Positions 35,177-44,586 of a stretch of 64,000 bases of DNA are shown piece after piece. The translations under genes were made by a program, and so were the position numbers. The notes beneath the pieces are model-generated. The model searched no databases. It was given only the letters and a program-made list of their open reading frames with translations, and was not told the origin of the DNA. Origin of the DNA: Pectobacterium sp. A5351 (lineage in GTDB: Bacteria; Pseudomonadota; Gammaproteobacteria; Enterobacterales; Enterobacteriaceae). The first letter of the stretch is position 1. Each line of letters opens with the position of its first letter. The DNA is taken from assembly GCF_028335745.1 (NCBI RefSeq), contig NZ_CP116477.1, positions 682,001 through 746,000 on the forward strand, in the 5' to 3' direction.

Positions 35177-36439
35177 ATGCCTCACGATCTGAATGACGTA
35201 ACCCATGCGCTGAACGCGCAAAGCCTGCGTGAACTGCCTGCCCGCTTTGGTTGCCCTGTTTGGGCTTATGATTCGCAAACCATCGTTAACCGCATTGCCC
35301 AACTGCGCCAGTTCGACACCATCCGCTTCGCGCAGAAGGCGTGTTCCAACACGCATATTTTGCGCCTGATGCGTGAGCAGGGTGTGAAAGTGGATTCGGT
35401 ATCGTTGGGTGAGATCGAGCGTGCGCTGCTTGCTGGGTTTGTACCGGGCACCGATGCGCATGAGATTGTGTTTACTGCCGATCTGCTGGATCGCCCGACG
35501 CTGCAACGTGTTGCTGAACTGAACATTCCAGTGAACGCCGGTTCGGTTGATATGCTGGAACAACTGGGTCAGCAGTCGCCGGGGCATCCGGTATGGCTGC
35601 GCGTGAATCCGGGCTTTGGTCATGGTCACAGTCAGAAAACTAACACCGGCGGTGAAAACAGCAAGCACGGTATCTGGTACGGTGATTTGCCGCTGGCGCT
35701 GGCGCATATTCAGCGCTACCAACTTAAGCTGGTAGGCATCCACATGCACATTGGTTCCGGTGTGGATTACGGCCATCTGGAACAGGTGTGCGAGGCGATG
35801 GTGCGTCAGGTTGTTGAGCTGGGGCAGGACATCAAGGCGATTTCAGCGGGCGGCGGGCTGTCGATTCCGTATCGCCACGGCGAAGAAGCGATTGATACCG
35901 AACACTATTACGGATTGTGGAACGCGGCACGTGAAAAAATTGCCGCGCACCTCGGCCATCCGGTGACGCTGGAAATCGAGCCAGGACGTTTTCTGGTCGC
36001 GGAATCTGGCGTGTTGGTGGCGGAAGTGCGGGCGGTCAAATCCATGGGAAGCCGTCACTTTGTGCTGGTTGATGCCGGGTTTAACGACCTGATGCGTCCG
36101 GCGATGTACGGCAGCTATCACCATGTTTCTCTGCTGCCGGGTGATGGCCGCGATACCAGCCAGTCCACGCTGCGCGATAGCGTGATTGCCGGGCCGCTGT
36201 GTGAATCCGGTGATGTGTTTACCCAACAGGCTGGCGGCGGTGTGGAAACGTTCGCGCTCCCGGATGCGCAGGTGGGCGACTATCTGGTCTTCCACGACAC
36301 CGGCGCGTACGGCGCATCCATGTCTTCGAACTACAACAGCCGTCCGCTGCTGCCGGAAGTGCTGTTTGAAAACGGCGAGCCGCGCCTGATTCGCCGTCGC
36401 CAGACGCTGGAAGAACTCCTGGCGCTGGAAGCGCTTTAA
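35177..36439 (+). CDS. lysA: Diaminopimelate decarboxylase
   Basis: 420 residues. The PLP Lys is in FAQKACSNTHILRLM near 54. HIGSGVDYGH lies near 192, the phosphate-binding SAGGGLSIPY near 225, and the catalytic Cys in GPLCESGDVF near 340. Converts meso-diaminopimelate to lysine and CO2. Its last codons overlap the convergent EamA gene by 4 bases. Confidence 0.97.
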   Translation: MPHDLNDVTHALNAQSLRELPARFGCPVWAYDSQTIVNRIAQLRQFDTIRFAQKACSNTHILRLMREQGVKVDSVSLGEIERALLAGFVPGTDAHEIVFTADLLDRPTLQRVAELNIPVNAGSVDMLEQLGQQSPGHPVWLRVNPGFGHGHSQKTNTGGENSKHGIWYGDLPLALAHIQRYQLKLVGIHMHIGSGVDYGHLEQVCEAMVRQVVELGQDIKAISAGGGLSIPYRHGEEAIDTEHYYGLWNAAREKIAAHLGHPVTLEIEPGRFLVAESGVLVAEVRAVKSMGSRHFVLVDAGFNDLMRPAMYGSYHHVSLLPGDGRDTSQSTLRDSVIAGPLCESGDVFTQQAGGGVETFALPDAQVGDYLVFHDTGAYGASMSSNYNSRPLLPEVLFENGEPRLIRRRQTLEELLALEAL

Positions 36440-37392
36440 TCGGGATGATTCGGTTGTATCGGGGGAAAGACATTCTGTTTTTCCCCCGAACGTACTGCCT
36501 GACGCAGGCGAATCCCTTGCCTGCTGAATGTGATGCGCCAGCCGAACGTCATTCCGGTGGCGGACAGCAGAATCGCCACCGCCCCTGCAAGCTGCATGGC
36601 ATCCAACCGATGCCCAAACGCGGCCCAGTCAACCAGCGCTGCGATAACGGGATAGATGAACGACAGTGCCCCAACCAGCGCGGTCGGGATTTTCTGGATC
36701 GCGCTGTACAACAGCGTCGACATCAGCCCGGTATGGATTACGCCAATCGCCACCAGAATTTCCCACTGTGAAGCCATTGGTGCAACAGGCATTGCCGCAA
36801 AGGGGGCAAGAACTACGACGCCAACGAGCAGCTGTATGAGTACGAGTACGTGCGGCGGGATCCCTGACAGCTTTTTCGTTATCGCGGCCGCCACGGCGTA
36901 GAAAAACGCGGCACCCAATGCCATCAGCACGCCAGACAGATAGCCTTTGTCAGCGCTATCGATTCCCGTTTGCGCGCTGACGATCAGCACGATGCCGCCA
37001 AAGGCGCGCAGTAGCCAACAGAGTTTGTTGAGGGTCAGCGTTTCCCTGAAAAAGATCGCGCCTAGCCCCACCAACATAAAGGGCTGCGTGTGATACACCA
37101 CGGTGGCGACGGCGATAGACGCATGCGCATAAGCGCCAAATAGCAGCGTCCAGTTGAACACCAGCGCCAGGCCGCCGAGTAGGGCAATACCAGCCTGCTT
37201 CCGGTTAATGACGCCCCGTCGCAACAAGCCCAATAGCCCACAGACGATCAGCATCGTCAATGCGCCGAACGCGCAGCGCCAGAAGACTACCGTCATGGCT
37301 GGCTGTCCTGACGTCAAAACGAACCAGCCAACCGTACCAGAAATGATCATCGCGATAGCCATTTCTATCGTGCCGCGAGTCTGAGATGTCAT
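36436..37392 (-). CDS. EamA/DMT-family exporter
   Basis: 318 residues with ten hydrophobic helices arranged as two EamA repeats (GLALVFNWTLLFGAYAH in the first; AALVDWAAFGHRLD in the second). Drug/metabolite transporter family, usually exporting amino acids or small metabolites. Divergent from an XRE-cupin regulator with an operator-rich gap between them, a common regulator-exporter pair. Substrate unknown. Confidence 0.85.
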   Translation of the reverse strand: MTSQTRGTIEMAIAMIISGTVGWFVLTSGQPAMTVVFWRCAFGALTMLIVCGLLGLLRRGVINRKQAGIALLGGLALVFNWTLLFGAYAHASIAVATVVYHTQPFMLVGLGAIFFRETLTLNKLCWLLRAFGGIVLIVSAQTGIDSADKGYLSGVLMALGAAFFYAVAAAITKKLSGIPPHVLVLIQLLVGVVVLAPFAAMPVAPMASQWEILVAIGVIHTGLMSTLLYSAIQKIPTALVGALSFIYPVIAALVDWAAFGHRLDAMQLAGAVAILLSATGMTFGWRITFSRQGIRLRQAVRSGEKQNVFPPIQPNHPD

Positions 37393-37430
37393 TTTTTCCT
37401 GCCTATTTGTGCAAAGTGTGTGCTGTTATA

Positions 37431-37525
37431 GTGAACAAAATTTTTTATAATGAACAACAGGACAAAATAATGAACACAATGCCTTTGTTCGTCAAGTCGA
37501 ACAAATAGTCATTATGGTGAACAAT
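37431..37525. promoter_or_regulatory. Operator cluster between EamA exporter and XRE regulator
   Basis: GAACA half-sites recur: TGAACAA near 37432 and 37451, TGAACA near 37471, and another near 37517, the first three about 20 bp apart on one helical face. A perfect inverted repeat TTTGTTCG/CGAACAAA with a 6-base gap lies at 37484-37505. These are likely binding sites of the adjacent XRE-cupin protein. Confidence 0.6.
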
Positions 37526-38107
37526 ATGACAATCGATAATCAGGAAAATGGTGCGCAGGCGATTACGCCCATCGCGCGGCTGGCCGTTGCTATTCGGCGG
37601 GAACGTGAGCGGCTAAATCTGTCAGTGACCGAGCTGGCAAAGCGGGCGGGGCTGGCAAAATCAACGCTTTCACAGTTGGAAACTGGGATTGGCAACCCGA
37701 GTCTGGAAACGCTCTGGGCGCTGGCGATGGCGCTTGATGTACAGGTCAGCCAGCTGATTGGCCAATCTCGCCAACACGTGCAGGTGATTCGGGCTAACGA
37801 AGGCGCAGCAACCTATTCGGAGCAGGCAAACTATGCCGCGACGCTGCTGGCTGTGTGTCCGGTAGGCGCGCAGCGTGATATTTATCGGCTTAATGTACAG
37901 CCGGGGGAAGCCAGAGTCTCTCAACCGCATAGACCGGGGACGATTGAACACGTGATTCTGAGCCGCGGTCGCGCCAGAATTGGGCCTGTTGCACAGCCCG
38001 TTGAACTGAGCGCGGGGGATTACATCAGCTACTCCGCCGACGTCCCGCATCTGTTTGACGCGCTGGAGGCGGATACGAGTGCGGTGATGTTGATTGAGCA
38101 TGGCTAA
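37514..38107 (+). CDS. XRE-family regulator with cupin domain
   Basis: 197 residues. The N-terminal HTH_3 reads LSVTELAKRAGLAKSTLSQL (about 36-55). The C-terminal half is a cupin (HVILSRGRARIGP, LSAGDYISYSADVPHLF). HTH-cupin regulators usually sense small metabolites and control a neighbouring transporter or oxidoreductase, here the EamA exporter. The start is 37514 or 37526; neither has a good ribosome-binding site. Confidence 0.88.
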   Translation: MVNNMTIDNQENGAQAITPIARLAVAIRRERERLNLSVTELAKRAGLAKSTLSQLETGIGNPSLETLWALAMALDVQVSQLIGQSRQHVQVIRANEGAATYSEQANYAATLLAVCPVGAQRDIYRLNVQPGEARVSQPHRPGTIEHVILSRGRARIGPVAQPVELSAGDYISYSADVPHLFDALEADTSAVMLIEHG

Positions 38108-38584
38108 AGCGGTAACCCCGTGCGTACTGCTCGTACGGGGTAAGCGGTTACAAATTTTTTTTGCAAAAATGTTAATGAAAATCATTAAATTAGTATTTTT
38201 TATGTTTTATTATGGTGAAAATAAGTTGCAAAGCCATTGTGTATAGATTGTTTTCTGATATTTTACTCACGTATTAATAAGCGAGTAACAGTGAGCGTAT
38301 AGCTTGTCTTATATTTGTCATATAACAGGTCTATATATTTAATATGTATCCTATTTATTTAATTAAGACGATAAGTTTTAGCCTTTGTGATGTCATTGGT
38401 TTTATAGAACATGGTACGTTTTAAATTAGCGGTCTAATTATTTTTTTAACTATAATAAATCTATCTGATGTGCCTTGCGGTTTTTATGTAATAACGACGT
38501 TGTCAGTGATATGGAAAGACTGATGCGGGGCTTATGCTGTGTGAATAATATGTTTTATGTCATAAGACGCTTGAGGGAATAAAC
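38108..38584. other. AT-rich gap before the biosynthetic island
   Basis: Apart from the hairpin listed at 38116-38140, this 477-bp stretch is very AT-rich and contains no supportable ORF. It should hold the promoter of the 12-gene island, but no single promoter or operator stands out. The abrupt change in composition relative to the XRE gene suggests an acquired segment border. Confidence 0.55.
38116..38140 (+). terminator. Terminator of the XRE-cupin gene
   Basis: CCCCGT/ACGGGG with a 13-base loop, part of a longer pairing GGTAACC...GGTTAC, followed about 16 bases later by a T-run. Located 9 bp after the stop codon. Confidence 0.65.
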
Positions 38585-39145
38585 GTGCAAGATGGCAGAA
38601 GTGTAATTCTGAAACTTAATGCTGACATCAGCTATAAGTTTCCTATCACAACAGATAGAGATGATGTGAATGCTAAACGTCTGCAATATTTTATTGATGC
38701 GACGTCCCACCCCTTTGAACGATCCACATTAGAAGGCCATGTTACGGGAACCGCTTTTATAGTGGATAAAGAAAGACAACACACCCTTCTTTTAAGACAT
38801 AAAAAACTGAATATGTGGTTACCACCCGGTGGTCACTGTGACGGTAATGCCGATATTATCGATACCGTATTACGAGAAACACAGGAAGAGACAGGCATCG
38901 CAGACGTTAATGTTGTCTCTAACGAGATATTGGATATCGATATTCACCTCATTCCCGCCAACCCCAAAGAGCCTGAACATTACCACTATGATATTCGTTT
39001 TTTGCTACAGGCTGACAGGCATGTACCGCTGGTCATCAATGAACAAGAGGCGACAAATTTACAGTGGATAAGCATTGACAGGCTTGAAGATTACACGCAG
39101 CTCCCATCGCTTTTAATACTGAGAGAAAAAATGGAGGTATTATGA
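38585..39145 (+). CDS. Nudix hydrolase (island gene 1)
   Basis: 186 residues. The Nudix box appears as GGHCDGN...DTVLRETQEETGI around residues 81-104, with the REUxEExGU core intact. Nudix enzymes cleave nucleoside diphosphates linked to another moiety. A GTG start is preceded by GAGGGA 7 bases upstream. Its stop overlaps the next gene (ATGA). The gene is more AT-rich than those further down the island, as is the next one. In context it may clean up or activate a nucleotide or phosphorylated intermediate; substrate unknown. Confidence 0.82.
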   Translation: MQDGRSVILKLNADISYKFPITTDRDDVNAKRLQYFIDATSHPFERSTLEGHVTGTAFIVDKERQHTLLLRHKKLNMWLPPGGHCDGNADIIDTVLRETQEETGIADVNVVSNEILDIDIHLIPANPKEPEHYHYDIRFLLQADRHVPLVINEQEATNLQWISIDRLEDYTQLPSLLILREKMEVL

Positions 39146-40134
39146 AAATCGGATTCGTTGGATTTGGTGCACAAGCTCGTGAAAATCTTATACCCGCGTG
39201 TAATGCATTATTTGGCGTGGAAATTGCGGCGATTTGCGATACTGACCCAGCAAAGTGTCTGGAAGCGGCGACTCTGTTTAAATTTGATGAAGAAAAGATA
39301 TTCAGTAATCATTGTGAAATGATGGATAAATGCAAACTCGATGCGGTCATCGTGGCGTGTTATCCTTCTGCACATTATCGGATAGCCTATGATGCGATAG
39401 AACGTGGTATCCCTGTCTTATTAGAAAAACCTGTAGCGGCGAGTTCTGAAGATGTTATTCGCCTTGCTGAAATGGCGAAGCGAAAAGGCGTGATTACCGG
39501 CTCCGGTATGAACTTTCGTTTTGCAGATGTAACTGAACGTATTAAACAAATCTATAACGATAAAATACAGATGATCAGTTTACGGCAAATGGCGAATAAG
39601 CCGGTCTCTGTACTCTGGGATTATAACAGCGTGTTAAAATCCTTTTTGCATGCACAGACTATTCACGGCCTCGATCTCCTGATACATCTCTGTGGCTCGG
39701 TCAAGAAATTATCGGTGGCGGATAATAGCAGCGACGGAAATATTATATTTAGCGTATTACTGGAGTTCGTTAATGGTGCTCACGGCACGCTCATTACCAG
39801 TAATACCTCGCCACACTTCACTTTTGATTTAGACGTATTAGCCGATGACCGGCTTCATATTAAGAGCACATCACTGAGTACGATTAGCGTTGCGGATATG
39901 GACAAAACATATCTGAAAGGTGAACGCAAACGCTGGTGTGACACCTGGGCCGTCAGCCCGCTGTCCTCGGGATATTCGAGAGCGGGATATACGGGTGAGA
40001 TTCTCGATTTTATCAATGCTATTCAGTCAGGCGACCGGGATTCTAAGACGGCGCTGTCAACGCTGATTGAAACCTATCGCTGCATGGATGCTATCGAAGA
40101 ACAGTGCAAACGCGTGTTAGCGGTTAATTATTAA
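39142..40134 (+). CDS. Gfo/Idh/MocA-family oxidoreductase (island gene 2)
   Basis: 330 residues. The N-terminal Rossmann fold starts MKIGFVGFGAQARENL. The family LEKPVA motif near residue 94 holds the catalytic-region Lys. The C-terminal substrate domain has HAQTIHGLDLLIHLCGS near 172-188. Family members use NAD(P) to oxidise a sugar or cyclitol hydroxyl to a ketone. With the following DegT aminotransferase and a HAD phosphatase it mirrors NtdC-NtdA-NtdB of kanosamine synthesis: 3-oxidation of a sugar phosphate, transamination, dephosphorylation. Substrate is inferred only. Overlaps the Nudix stop. Confidence 0.85.
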   Translation: MKIGFVGFGAQARENLIPACNALFGVEIAAICDTDPAKCLEAATLFKFDEEKIFSNHCEMMDKCKLDAVIVACYPSAHYRIAYDAIERGIPVLLEKPVAASSEDVIRLAEMAKRKGVITGSGMNFRFADVTERIKQIYNDKIQMISLRQMANKPVSVLWDYNSVLKSFLHAQTIHGLDLLIHLCGSVKKLSVADNSSDGNIIFSVLLEFVNGAHGTLITSNTSPHFTFDLDVLADDRLHIKSTSLSTISVADMDKTYLKGERKRWCDTWAVSPLSSGYSRAGYTGEILDFINAIQSGDRDSKTALSTLIETYRCMDAIEEQCKRVLAVNY

Positions 40135-40162
40135 GTTCAGGTTAACGTTAAGGGATTATCTT

Positions 40163-41287
40163 ATGACCGAAAAAACGTATCAGAATCTTCATATCAATTT
40201 CGACCAAAGCGATTATGACGCGGTACTTTCCGCGTTTAATACCACGAGTTTTTCGGGTAAATCCCCCATATTGACGGAATACGAACACGCGCTTGCCAGA
40301 TATTTTGGCACGACCAAGGCGTTACCGTGCTGCAATGGCACCGTGGCGATTGAATTGGCGATTCGGGGTCTGGGTTTGCAGCCGGGCGATCGTATTGCGC
40401 TGCCGCCTACCGCGCCGATTATGACGATCCTGCCGATTATCACCACAGGCTGTGTCCCGGTTTTCTGCGATGTCGCCCCCCTGTCTTTTTCACCGGATCT
40501 CGATCACTTGCGCAAACTCGTGCAGGAACAGCCGATCAAGGCATTGATTGTTGTCCCTATGTGGGGTTACCCGATCGAAATGCGTGCCGTGGTGGATTTT
40601 TGCAAGACGCAAGGCATTCGGCTGATTGAGGACTGTGCTCACGCGTTTGGTACCACCTCTGACGGGCAATATCTGGGGACGTTTGGTGATGTTTCCTGTT
40701 TCTCTACCCATGAGCGCAAGCTGATGAGTACGGGCGAGGGCGGCTTCTGTCTGACCAATGATGATGATGTCTATGAGCGGATGCTCAGGTGGCAGCACCA
40801 CGGGCTCAAAGCATCCAGCAGGAACAACGGCTATATCTTGGGCGAAGACATCGGCACCAACTTCAAATTGCCACCGCTGTGCGCTGCGCTGGGTATCAAT
40901 CAGTTAAAGAAACTCGATCGCAAAATTGCGGATCGCCGCGAGCGCGTGCAGAAAGTCCGACAGGCGCTGTCGGCTATCCCGACAATACAGGAATTCCCCC
41001 GCTATCAGGGCGCGGAGATCAATGGCTATTCCATGGTCTACCACCACCTCAACGGCGCGAGCGTTGATCAAGGTAACCGCATGTTTTCTCAGGGGGTGAT
41101 GTCCGACACCACTCGATACAAATACAAACCGCTTTATCGTGAACCGGCTTTTACGCCATACGCAGAACCTTGTCCCAATGCGGAACACATCATTGAAACC
41201 ATCTTCACCGTTCCCTGCCATGAAGGGCTCAACGATAGCGATATCGATTACATCGTCAGTGTCGTGAACGACAATTTTAATGCCTAA
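40163..41287 (+). CDS. DegT/DnrJ/EryC1/StrS aminotransferase (island gene 3)
   Basis: 374 residues, typical length. PLP-site residues are visible: CCNGTVAIELAIRGL near 56, the cofactor Asp in LIEDCAHAFG near 156, and the Schiff-base Lys in FSTHERKLMSTGEGG near 183-197. DegT enzymes aminate keto-sugars or keto-cyclitols for antibiotic and glycan synthesis. A characteristic PMWGYP segment is shared with the C-terminal half of the next gene. Acts most plausibly on the ketone produced by the Gfo/Idh enzyme. Confidence 0.88.
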   Translation: MTEKTYQNLHINFDQSDYDAVLSAFNTTSFSGKSPILTEYEHALARYFGTTKALPCCNGTVAIELAIRGLGLQPGDRIALPPTAPIMTILPIITTGCVPVFCDVAPLSFSPDLDHLRKLVQEQPIKALIVVPMWGYPIEMRAVVDFCKTQGIRLIEDCAHAFGTTSDGQYLGTFGDVSCFSTHERKLMSTGEGGFCLTNDDDVYERMLRWQHHGLKASSRNNGYILGEDIGTNFKLPPLCAALGINQLKKLDRKIADRRERVQKVRQALSAIPTIQEFPRYQGAEINGYSMVYHHLNGASVDQGNRMFSQGVMSDTTRYKYKPLYREPAFTPYAEPCPNAEHIIETIFTVPCHEGLNDSDIDYIVSVVNDNFNA

Positions 41288-41297
41288 GGAAGAGGTC

Positions 41298-43238
41298 ATG
41301 GACGACGCGATCTTTGCAAACGATCTCCACGATCCTGTACAGGCCCGAAAGCGTGAGCTGGATGCCGTTATTGCCGTGGCGGCGGGGGATATGGAGACCT
41401 CCCTTGCCACGGTCGCGCGCTTCGAATCCGAGTTGGCAGACTGGGCTGGGTTTGCGGCATGTGTCGGGACGTCGTCTGATACCGGGGGCGTCAGCGTGAT
41501 GCTCGGTGCTCTCGATTTCCGGCCCGGCGATGAGGTTATCGTGGGGCCGGATGTCCCGGCATGGGTCACGTCGCCTTTGGTGCATGCGGGGTTGATACCC
41601 GTGGCCGCAGACTATGAGCCTGGCACGCTGCGTGTACAGCTGGCTGCGTTCGAGCAGCATTTTAGTGAGAGAACCAGAGCGGTGCTGGTTTCCTCCTCTT
41701 TTCTGTATCGTCAGGACATCGCCCACGTTATTGAGATGAGCCGCGCGAGGCAACTTGTCACGATTGTTGAGTTAACCGCGTCCATCGACACGATGCTCGA
41801 CCACCGGCAGATCGCTGAGGGATTCGACATTGGGCTGTTGTCCTTGCGAGAAGGGGATTCCGCGATTTCCACTGGCGAAGGGGGGGCCGTGTTTTTTCGC
41901 CATCGCGAATGGGGACGCCGAGCGAAAAGCTACTCTCAATTCTCCGATTTGGATGGGATACATGTCGGTGTTAACCACAAGATAAGTGGTATCCAATGTG
42001 CTGTCGGGCGGCTTCGTTTACAGGCGCTGATGGCAAGAAATGCGGCGCATCGTGCGGCGGGCTACCGAATGGGTGCTGATAGCCAACACGCTGCCAATCC
42101 GCCGCTATCTCCCTCTGTGGTCGCAGGGGCTGGCGCCCACGCCATCAAAGACAGCTTTTATCCTGTCGGCACCCGCGAAGAAGCGTTTGTGCTGGCTGCG
42201 TTGAACAGCGGTATCGGAGGACGATCCGAGACCGTTCGCCAATACGAACAGCAGCTAAAAACGCATTTTAATGCCGGGCAGGCTATTGCCACGTCATCGG
42301 GGTATGGTTCGCTCGTTGTCGCGCTGTCTGCCTTTGGCCTCAAACCGGGGGACAAGGTGCTGTTAACGCCGACATGTCCGCTGTGCACGGTATACGCCCT
42401 CATGTTTATGCGACTTGAACCGGTATTTTGCGATATCAGCCCGGATGATTTCACCATCGATCTGGCTATGGCTGAGCGCCTGATCGACGACAAAACCAAA
42501 GCGATTATCGATATCCCGATGTGGGGATATCCGGTTGATGCGAAGCGAGTTGCCGCGTTTGCGCGTGCGCACGGTTTGTACTACCTGCTTGATATCGCGC
42601 TGGCGCACAAGGCCAGATTAGATGGCGAATTCCTCTGGAAATACGCCGATATGGCGACGTTTTCCACGCACCACAGCAAAACGCTGGTTACCGGCGAGGG
42701 CGGGGCGGTTCTGACGGATAACGATGAACTGGCGCTGAAGGCGAAGCAGTTTACGCACTGTGATTTCACCGCGTCCCGTAATCCGGTGTTGAATTTCTCT
42801 CTCAGTGGTTTACAGGCTGCGCTGGGGCTGGCACGGCTTCATCGGCTGGAACAGGATGTGCAACAGCGTTTGTCTACCATGCAGGCGGTGAGCACGCTAC
42901 TGACCAACCCCTATCTCGAACCGTTGCCGATCATTTCCGGTGGTGAACCCGCTGGCACCAAACTGCTCGTGCGTTCGCTGACGGGCAGCAATGCCGCTTT
43001 ACTTGAACATCAGTCTCATGCTGGCATCCCCTCGGATATCGCCCTGTATAACTGCAAGGCGCTGTACCAGTATCCCGTTTTGCGTGACAAAGCCACGCCG
43101 TGCCCGAATGCCGAGCGGATGCTGGCGACCATCACCACCTTACCTGTTCATCCGGATATCCGACAGGCTGACATCGCGGTGATCGCAGCGGTACTCAATC
43201 GCTTTCAGCCTGAACATACGGAGGAGGTTCTGTCATGA
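41298..43238 (+). CDS. Tandem DegT protein: inactive plus active domain (island gene 4)
   Basis: 646 residues, nearly twice the family length. The C-terminal half (from about residue 290) is a full DegT domain with LLDIALAHKARL, Lys in FSTHHSKTLVTGEGG and PMWGYP. The N-terminal half keeps the fold landmarks (GTSSDTGGVSVMLGAL, STGEGGAVFF), but the position equivalent to the PLP Lys reads LREGDSAISTGEGG, with no Lys, and the cofactor Asp is replaced in VELTASIDTML. So one half is a pseudo-enzyme, perhaps structural, giving an internal dimer, or a partner in the active site. The start at 41298 is chosen for AAGGA 7 bases upstream; an ATG at 41280 lies within the preceding gene. Overlaps the next gene by 4 bases. 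Confidence 0.82.
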   Translation: MDDAIFANDLHDPVQARKRELDAVIAVAAGDMETSLATVARFESELADWAGFAACVGTSSDTGGVSVMLGALDFRPGDEVIVGPDVPAWVTSPLVHAGLIPVAADYEPGTLRVQLAAFEQHFSERTRAVLVSSSFLYRQDIAHVIEMSRARQLVTIVELTASIDTMLDHRQIAEGFDIGLLSLREGDSAISTGEGGAVFFRHREWGRRAKSYSQFSDLDGIHVGVNHKISGIQCAVGRLRLQALMARNAAHRAAGYRMGADSQHAANPPLSPSVVAGAGAHAIKDSFYPVGTREEAFVLAALNSGIGGRSETVRQYEQQLKTHFNAGQAIATSSGYGSLVVALSAFGLKPGDKVLLTPTCPLCTVYALMFMRLEPVFCDISPDDFTIDLAMAERLIDDKTKAIIDIPMWGYPVDAKRVAAFARAHGLYYLLDIALAHKARLDGEFLWKYADMATFSTHHSKTLVTGEGGAVLTDNDELALKAKQFTHCDFTASRNPVLNFSLSGLQAALGLARLHRLEQDVQQRLSTMQAVSTLLTNPYLEPLPIISGGEPAGTKLLVRSLTGSNAALLEHQSHAGIPSDIALYNCKALYQYPVLRDKATPCPNAERMLATITTLPVHPDIRQADIAVIAAVLNRFQPEHTEEVLS

Positions 43239-44575
43239 CGACATTAAATAATGCTACAGGCAAGGCTATCGTCATTGGCGCCAGCATTGCTGGCTGTCTG
43301 GTCGCCCGTTCGCTTGCCAGGCACTTCAAGGACGTTGTGCTGCTCGATTTGGATACGTTTAGTGATGAACCTTGCACGCGTCGGACGGTGCCGCAGGAAC
43401 ATCATGTGCATCTGCTATTAAATCGCGGTGTCCAGATTATCGAGAATTTCTATCCCGGTTTTAAGAACGAGCTGCTGCACTTCGGGGCTGAAGAGATCGA
43501 TCTGTCTCATGGCGTGAAATGCTATGCTGGCGTGGGCTGGAAACAGCGCTGGCCGACCGGTATTACCGCGCACTATTGTTCAAGAACGCTGCTTGAGCAT
43601 GTTCTGAGACAATCGGCCAGACGCGTACCGAATATCGAGATTAAAGAGGGCTATCGGGTTAAACACCTTCTTCATGATGACGGAACCGTGCGAGGGCTTG
43701 TCGCGAGCGTCGGGCAAGTGGAGGAAACGCTGGAAGCCGATCTGGTGGTGGATGCCTCTGGCAGAAACTCAAAGGCTGCGGCATGGCTGAAGCAGCTAGG
43801 CTACGGCGAGGTTCAGCGTGAAGAGGTCGAGAATCAGCTCGGCTATGTGTCGCGCGTCTATAAGAAAGACACAACGCGTCAGACCGGCTGGAAAGTGCTG
43901 CTCGTGACGCCCAATCTGCCGACAAAACGCAGTATGGGTGTCATCAGTCCCATTGAGGGAGACAAGTATATCGTCACCGCCGGAGGCTGGTTCGGCGAAT
44001 CGCCCAAGCCCAATGAACATGACTTTATGCGATTCCTTGCCGAGCTGCCGGTGCCTGACATCCATGATGAGGTCAGCAAGCTGGAGCCGCTGAGTGAGTT
44101 TCACCAGTTCAAGATGCCATGCAGCCTGAGACGCCGTTATGACCTGATGCCGTCATGGCCGGATGGTTTTCTGGTCGTGGGAGATGCGCTATGCAGCATC
44201 AACCCTATTTACAGTCAGGGGATGAGTGTTTCGGCCCTGCAAGCCGAAGCGCTGGACGTCGCTCTGCCTGAGTATCTCCGGTGCACGATCTCGGCCCAGC
44301 AGGTGCTGAATGTGCAAGTGATGGCGACGGAAATCTCCTGGCAGCAGGCCAAAAAAAGCGATGAAAGCCTGAGCCAGCAGGCCGCCAAAGCCGCTCTGAA
44401 AAATAAGCTGAAAGAGACGTATATCAGCCTGGTTCACGCCGCGTCGTTCCACAATCGGGACGTGGCGATTGCCACCCTCAAGATCGCTAACCTGCTAGAA
44501 GCGCAGCGCACGCTCTATCGTTTCCCCATAGTCAGAGCCTCATTATCCAGCGTCATTGCCCGAGCCATACGATAA
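43235..44575 (+). CDS. FAD-dependent oxidoreductase (island gene 5)
   Basis: 446 residues. The N-terminal dinucleotide fold IVIGASIAGCLVARSLAR is near 12-29, a DASGR segment near 172, and the FAD ribityl motif VVGDALCSINPIYSQGMSVS near 311-330. This is the p-hydroxybenzoate hydroxylase-like fold used by aromatic monooxygenases, halogenase relatives and geranylgeranyl-reductase-type proteins. No diagnostic halogenase WxWxIP motif was seen. It probably hydroxylates or oxidises an island intermediate. Start overlaps the preceding stop. Confidence 0.82.
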   Translation: MTTLNNATGKAIVIGASIAGCLVARSLARHFKDVVLLDLDTFSDEPCTRRTVPQEHHVHLLLNRGVQIIENFYPGFKNELLHFGAEEIDLSHGVKCYAGVGWKQRWPTGITAHYCSRTLLEHVLRQSARRVPNIEIKEGYRVKHLLHDDGTVRGLVASVGQVEETLEADLVVDASGRNSKAAAWLKQLGYGEVQREEVENQLGYVSRVYKKDTTRQTGWKVLLVTPNLPTKRSMGVISPIEGDKYIVTAGGWFGESPKPNEHDFMRFLAELPVPDIHDEVSKLEPLSEFHQFKMPCSLRRRYDLMPSWPDGFLVVGDALCSINPIYSQGMSVSALQAEALDVALPEYLRCTISAQQVLNVQVMATEISWQQAKKSDESLSQQAAKAALKNKLKETYISLVHAASFHNRDVAIATLKIANLLEAQRTLYRFPIVRASLSSVIARAIR

Positions 44576-44586
44576 GGAATATCACG

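Noticed and set aside
43235..44575. Flavin halogenase
   Set aside because: The fold is similar but the WxWxIP motif and typical ~500-residue length are not seen.
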